A stretch of DNA of 17,298 nucleotides from positions 1-17,298 of the forward strand of contig NZ_CALINL010000253.1 of assembly GCF_938045225.1 (NCBI RefSeq). The letters are read 5' to 3'. Shown here piece after piece: positions 14,080-17,298 of this stretch. Below the pieces are notes generated by a model. That model had not been told where the DNA came from and did not search any database. It saw only the letters and a list, made by a program, of their open reading frames with translations. The DNA comes from an uncultured Campylobacter sp. GTDB taxonomy: Bacteria; Campylobacterota; Campylobacteria; Campylobacterales; Campylobacteraceae. The position numbers were made by a program, and so were the translations under genes. Position 1 is the stretch's first letter. Each line of letters starts with the position of its first letter.

Positions 14080-14823
14080 ATGAAATTTAGCGGAAAAAAC
14101 GTGCTAATCACCGGCGCAAGCCGCGGTATCGGCGCACAGATAGCCAAAACACTAGCGCAAATGGGACTAAAAGTCTGGATAAACTATCGCTCAAAACCCG
14201 AAATAGCCGATGCCCTGCAAGCTGAGATCGTAGCAAACGGCGGACAGGCTGCGGTGGTTAAATTTGACGCGACGGATGAGGATGAGTTTATAAAAGCGAT
14301 AAATTTGATCGCGGACGCCGACGGCGAGCTAAGTTACCTCGTAAATAACGCCGGTATCACGAACGACAAACTCGCGCTTCGTATGAAGACGGAGGATTTT
14401 ACCGGCGTGATAAACGCAAATTTAACCTCGGCCTTTATCGGATGCCGCGAGGCGCTAAAAGTAATGAGCAAAAAACGCTTCGGCGCTGTCGTAAACGTAG
14501 CCTCTATCGTAGGCGAGATGGGCAATGCGGGGCAAGCCAACTACGCTGCTAGCAAGGGCGGAATGATCGCGATGAACAAAAGCTTCGCCAAAGAAGGCGC
14601 GGCGAGAAATATCCGCTTTAACTGCGTAACGCCGGGCTTTATCGAGACGGATATGACGAGCGAGCTGGGCGACGAGATCAAAAAAATCTACAGCGATAAC
14701 ATCCCGCTAAAGCGATTCGGAAGCGCTAGCGAAGTGGCCGAAGCCGTGGCGTTTTTACTAAGCGATCACGCTAGCTACGTCACTGGCGAGACGCTAAAGA
14801 TCAACGGCGGACTATATATGTAA
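14080..14823 (+). CDS. fabG: 3-oxoacyl-[acyl-carrier-protein] reductase
   Basis: NADPH-dependent short-chain dehydrogenase reducing beta-ketoacyl-ACP in fatty-acid elongation. The 247 residues match the family. Cofactor motif TGASRGIG at residues 11–18, NNAGIT in the middle, catalytic Ser142, Tyr155 and Lys159 (ASIVG…NYAASKGG), and VTPGFIETDMT after it. AAGGAG lies just before ATG 14080. It is followed 80 bp later by acpP, its substrate carrier. As I recall, C. jejuni has several unrelated genes between fabG and acpP; here they are absent. Confidence 0.97.
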   Translation: MKFSGKNVLITGASRGIGAQIAKTLAQMGLKVWINYRSKPEIADALQAEIVANGGQAAVVKFDATDEDEFIKAINLIADADGELSYLVNNAGITNDKLALRMKTEDFTGVINANLTSAFIGCREALKVMSKKRFGAVVNVASIVGEMGNAGQANYAASKGGMIAMNKSFAKEGAARNIRFNCVTPGFIETDMTSELGDEIKKIYSDNIPLKRFGSASEVAEAVAFLLSDHASYVTGETLKINGGLYM

Positions 14824-14858
14824 GCGCGTAAATTTTACGTTTTTGCGAAAGTTTAAGC

Positions 14859-14874
14859 TAAAATATATTAAAAT
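14859..14874 (+). promoter_or_regulatory. acpP promoter, two overlapping -10 candidates
   Basis: GCTAAAAT at 14857–14864 and TTAAAAT at 14868–14874 both fit the Campylobacter -10. A short palindrome CGTAAATTTTACG followed by TTTT (14827–14843) just upstream may partly terminate fabG transcripts, but its stem is only 5 bp. A separate strong promoter is expected for the abundant acyl carrier protein. Confidence 0.45.
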
Positions 14875-14903
14875 CACGAAATTTTTATTTTTAGGAGAAG
14901 AAA

Positions 14904-15137
14904 ATGGCAATATTTGAGGACGTAAGAGACGTAGTAGTCGAGCAACTAAGCGTGAATAAGGATGCGGTAAAGCGTGAGTCTAAGATTATCGAAGATCTAG
15001 GCGCGGACTCGCTTGACGTAGTCGAGCTAGTTATGGCTCTTGAGGAAAAATTTGAGGTAGAGATACCTGATAGCGACGCTGAGAAGCTGATCACTATAAA
15101 CGACGTCGTAACCTATATCGAGAACCTAAATAAATAA
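14904..15137 (+). CDS. acpP: Acyl carrier protein
   Basis: Small acidic 77-residue carrier of growing acyl chains. The phosphopantetheine attachment motif is [11 protein letters not shown] with Ser36, exactly at the usual place; [26 protein letters not shown] completes the four-helix fold. AGGAG precedes ATG 14904. It is followed after 19 bp by fabF, and probably forms one transcript with fabF and accA. Confidence 0.98.
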   Translation: MAIFEDVRDVVVEQLSVNKDAVKRESKIIEDLGADSLDVVELVMALEEKFEVEIPDSDAEKLITINDVVTYIENLNK

Positions 15138-15156
15138 GTTTTTGTAAGGAGAGATC

Positions 15157-16365
15157 TTGAAAAGAGTCGTAGTAACCGGGATTGGGATGATCAATGCTTT
15201 AGGGCTCGACAAAGATAGTTCATTTAAGGCTATCTGCGAAGGTAAAACCGGCGTAAAAAAGATAACATCTTTTGACGCGAGCGATTTTCCAGTTCAGATT
15301 GCTGCCGAGATAACGGACTTTGACCCGCTTAGCGTGATGGACGCTAAGGAGGTAAAAAAGGTCGATAGATTTATACAGCTTGGATTAAAAGCTGCTAAAG
15401 AGGCTATGGCTGATGCGAATTTCGGCGAATTTGACGCTGAAAATTTCGGCGTTAGCTCTGCTGCCGGCATAGGCGGTTTGCCTAATATCGAAAAAAATTC
15501 CAATATCTTACTTGAAAAAGGCTCAAGGCGAATTTCTCCGTTTTTTATACCTTCTGCGCTAGTAAATATGCTGGGCGGCATAGTTTCGATAGAGCACGGT
15601 CTAAAAGGACCCAATATCTCTAGCGTAACTGCATGTGCTGCGTCTGCTCACGCCATCATCGAAGCGGCTAAAACTATCATGGTCGGTGAAGCGCAAAAAA
15701 TGCTAGTCGTAGGCTCCGAGTCTACGGTTTGCGGCGTAGGCATCGGCGGATTTGCGGCTATGAAGGCGCTTTCTACAAGAAACGATGATCCGCAAACGGC
15801 ATCAAGACCTTTTGATAAAGACAGAGACGGCTTTGTCATGGGCGAAGGTAGCGGTGCACTCGTGCTCGAAGAGTATGAAAGCGCTAAGGCTAGAGGGGCT
15901 AAAATTTATGCCGAGATAGTAGGATTCGGCGAGAGCGGCGACGCGTATCATATAACTTCGCCTTCGCTTGAAGGACCGCTTTCTGCGATGAAAAAGGCCT
16001 TAAAAATGGCTGGAAATTTGCAGATCGATTACATTAATGCACACGGCACCTCGACACCGACCAATGATAAAAACGAAACTGCAGCCTTAAAAGCTCTTTT
16101 TGGTGGCAATGTACCTCCGGTTAGCTCTACTAAGGGGCAAACAGGACACTGCCTAGGTGCGGCTGGCGCGATAGAAGCAGTCGTGTCTATAATGGCTATG
16201 CAAGAAGGGCTTATACCGCCTACGATAAACTATACAACAAGAGATGAGGAATGCGATCTAGACTACGTGCCAAACGTGGCTAGAAAAGCTGAGCTAAATG
16301 CCGTTATGAGCAACTCTTTTGGATTTGGCGGCACGAATGGCTCTATTATATTTAAGAAGATATAA
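15157..16365 (+). CDS. fabF: Beta-ketoacyl-ACP synthase II
   Basis: Condensing enzyme that elongates acyl-ACP with malonyl-ACP. The 402 residues match the family (~410). Catalytic triad: Cys160 in [12 protein letters not shown], His296 in [11 protein letters not shown] and His331 in [15 protein letters not shown]; the C-terminus has [11 protein letters not shown]. The start is TTG at 15157, supported by AAGGAGAG at good spacing and by [11 protein letters not shown] beginning the domain. Its TAA overlaps the accA ATG by one base (TAATG), implying translational coupling. Confidence 0.97.
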   Translation: MKRVVVTGIGMINALGLDKDSSFKAICEGKTGVKKITSFDASDFPVQIAAEITDFDPLSVMDAKEVKKVDRFIQLGLKAAKEAMADANFGEFDAENFGVSSAAGIGGLPNIEKNSNILLEKGSRRISPFFIPSALVNMLGGIVSIEHGLKGPNISSVTACAASAHAIIEAAKTIMVGEAQKMLVVGSESTVCGVGIGGFAAMKALSTRNDDPQTASRPFDKDRDGFVMGEGSGALVLEEYESAKARGAKIYAEIVGFGESGDAYHITSPSLEGPLSAMKKALKMAGNLQIDYINAHGTSTPTNDKNETAALKALFGGNVPPVSSTKGQTGHCLGAAGAIEAVVSIMAMQEGLIPPTINYTTRDEECDLDYVPNVARKAELNAVMSNSFGFGGTNGSIIFKKI

Positions 16366-17298
16366 TGGCAAGTTATCTAGACTTTGAACAAGGTATCAAG
16401 CAAATAGATGATGACATCGCAAATGCGAAAATTCGCGGCGATGAACATGCGGTAGAAATTCTAAATAAAAATTTAGAAAAAGAGACCGCTAAGATTTATA
16501 AAAATCTCAACGAATTTCAACGCCTTGCTTTGGCTCGTCATCCGGATCGTCCTTACGCTATCGACTACATCAAAGGCATGATGAGGGATTATTATGAGCT
16601 TCACGGCGATAGAGCGTATCGCGATGATGGGGCGATAGTTTGTTTTATCGGCTATATAGGCTCTAAAAAAGTCGTCGTGATAGGCGAGCAAAAGGGCAGA
16701 GGAACTAAAAATAAACTAAAAAGAAATTTTGGTATGCCTCATCCAGAGGGTTACCGCAAGGCACTGCGAATAGCTAAGATGGCTGAGAAATTTGGACTTC
16801 CTATACTGTTTTTGATCGATACTCCGGGCGCGTATCCGGGCGTTGCGGCTGAGGAGCGCGGTCAAAGCGAGGCAATCGCTAGAAATTTATTTGAATTTGC
16901 AAATTTAAAAACTCCTATGATAGCCGTCGTTATAGGCGAGGGCGGAAGCGGCGGAGCACTGGCTATAGGCGTAGCCGACAAGCTAGCCATGATGCGAAAC
17001 TCTGTTTTTTCAGTTATCTCGCCAGAGGGTTGCGCGGCTATACTTTGGAACGATCCGTCAAAACAAGAGCAGGCTACGAAGGCGCTAAAAATAACCGCTG
17101 ACGATCTAAAAAGCTTAAATTTGATAGATGACGTCATAGAAGAGCCGATAAATGGCGCTCACAGAGATAAAGAAACTGCTGTAAAAGCACTTGCAAGCTA
17201 TTTTATAACCGAATTAGATAAGCTCGAAAAACTCAAAGTAGATGAGCTTTTAAATGCTAGAATAGCTAAAATCTTATCTGCAGGCGCATTTGAAGAGG
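16365..17298 (+). CDS. accA: Acetyl-CoA carboxylase carboxyltransferase subunit alpha, cut by window edge
   Basis: With AccD it transfers the carboxyl group from biotin to acetyl-CoA, making malonyl-CoA for fatty-acid synthesis. 311 codons are visible without a stop; AccA proteins are about 312 residues, so only the last few are probably missing. Helical N-terminus ([18 protein letters not shown]…), [75 protein letters not shown] and the oxyanion-forming [12 protein letters not shown] are all present. The ATG overlaps the fabF stop. Confidence 0.96.
   Translation, partial: MASYLDFEQGIKQIDDDIANAKIRGDEHAVEILNKNLEKETAKIYKNLNEFQRLALARHPDRPYAIDYIKGMMRDYYELHGDRAYRDDGAIVCFIGYIGSKKVVVIGEQKGRGTKNKLKRNFGMPHPEGYRKALRIAKMAEKFGLPILFLIDTPGAYPGVAAEERGQSEAIARNLFEFANLKTPMIAVVIGEGGSGGALAIGVADKLAMMRNSVFSVISPEGCAAILWNDPSKQEQATKALKITADDLKSLNLIDDVIEEPINGAHRDKETAVKALASYFITELDKLEKLKVDELLNARIAKILSAGAFEE

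Overview
The window reads as chromosomal DNA of a Campylobacter species with fairly high GC in its genes, of the C. showae / C. rectus / C. curvus type. The clues are the CiaB homologue followed by its thioesterase neighbour, the gene order murD–mraY / gpmI–fabG–acpP–fabF–accA (as I recall it from C. jejuni, where an unrelated block sits between fabG and acpP), Campylobacter-type extended -10 promoters (gcTAAAAT) without a clear -35, and very frequent AAATTT words. Genus is well supported; species is an inference.

Layout. (1) About 1–3620, minus strand: an iron/siderophore ABC uptake operon, transcribed as periplasmic binding protein, secreted tannase-like esterase, then a FecCD permease whose reading frame is broken at the left edge of the window. 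(2) 3657–5948, minus: a stand-alone cytoplasmic formate dehydrogenase (FdhF type). It is a selenoprotein: two apparent open frames are one gene joined by an in-frame UGA with a bacterial SECIS hairpin. (3) 5949–6413: an AT-rich spacer. (4) 6414–8880, plus: ciaB and an acyl-CoA thioesterase. (5) 8881–9506: an AT-rich spacer with tRNA-Phe on the minus strand. (6) 9507–12441, minus: peptidoglycan precursor operon mraY – uncharacterised acidic protein – murD. MurD carries a 19-residue in-frame tandem duplication of its conserved IPSPGxPP substrate loop. (7) 12521–17298, plus: gpmI, then the fatty-acid block fabG, acpP, fabF, accA, the last cut by the right edge.

How the genes work together. The first operon would bring a ferric chelate across the inner membrane, with a periplasmic esterase possibly opening an ester-linked catecholate or galloyl ligand. 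FdhF oxidises formate, probably for a hydrogen-producing or other cytoplasmic complex encoded elsewhere. MraY and MurD act in the cytoplasmic and membrane steps of peptidoglycan synthesis. FabG, AcpP, FabF and AccA are core fatty-acid synthesis.

The points most worth a second look are the MurD duplication, whose two copies differ almost only at synonymous sites; the tannase-like esterase inside an iron uptake operon; the interrupted permease; and the metallopeptidase signature in CiaB. I found no CRISPR array, insertion sequence, prophage or clearly new multi-gene system.
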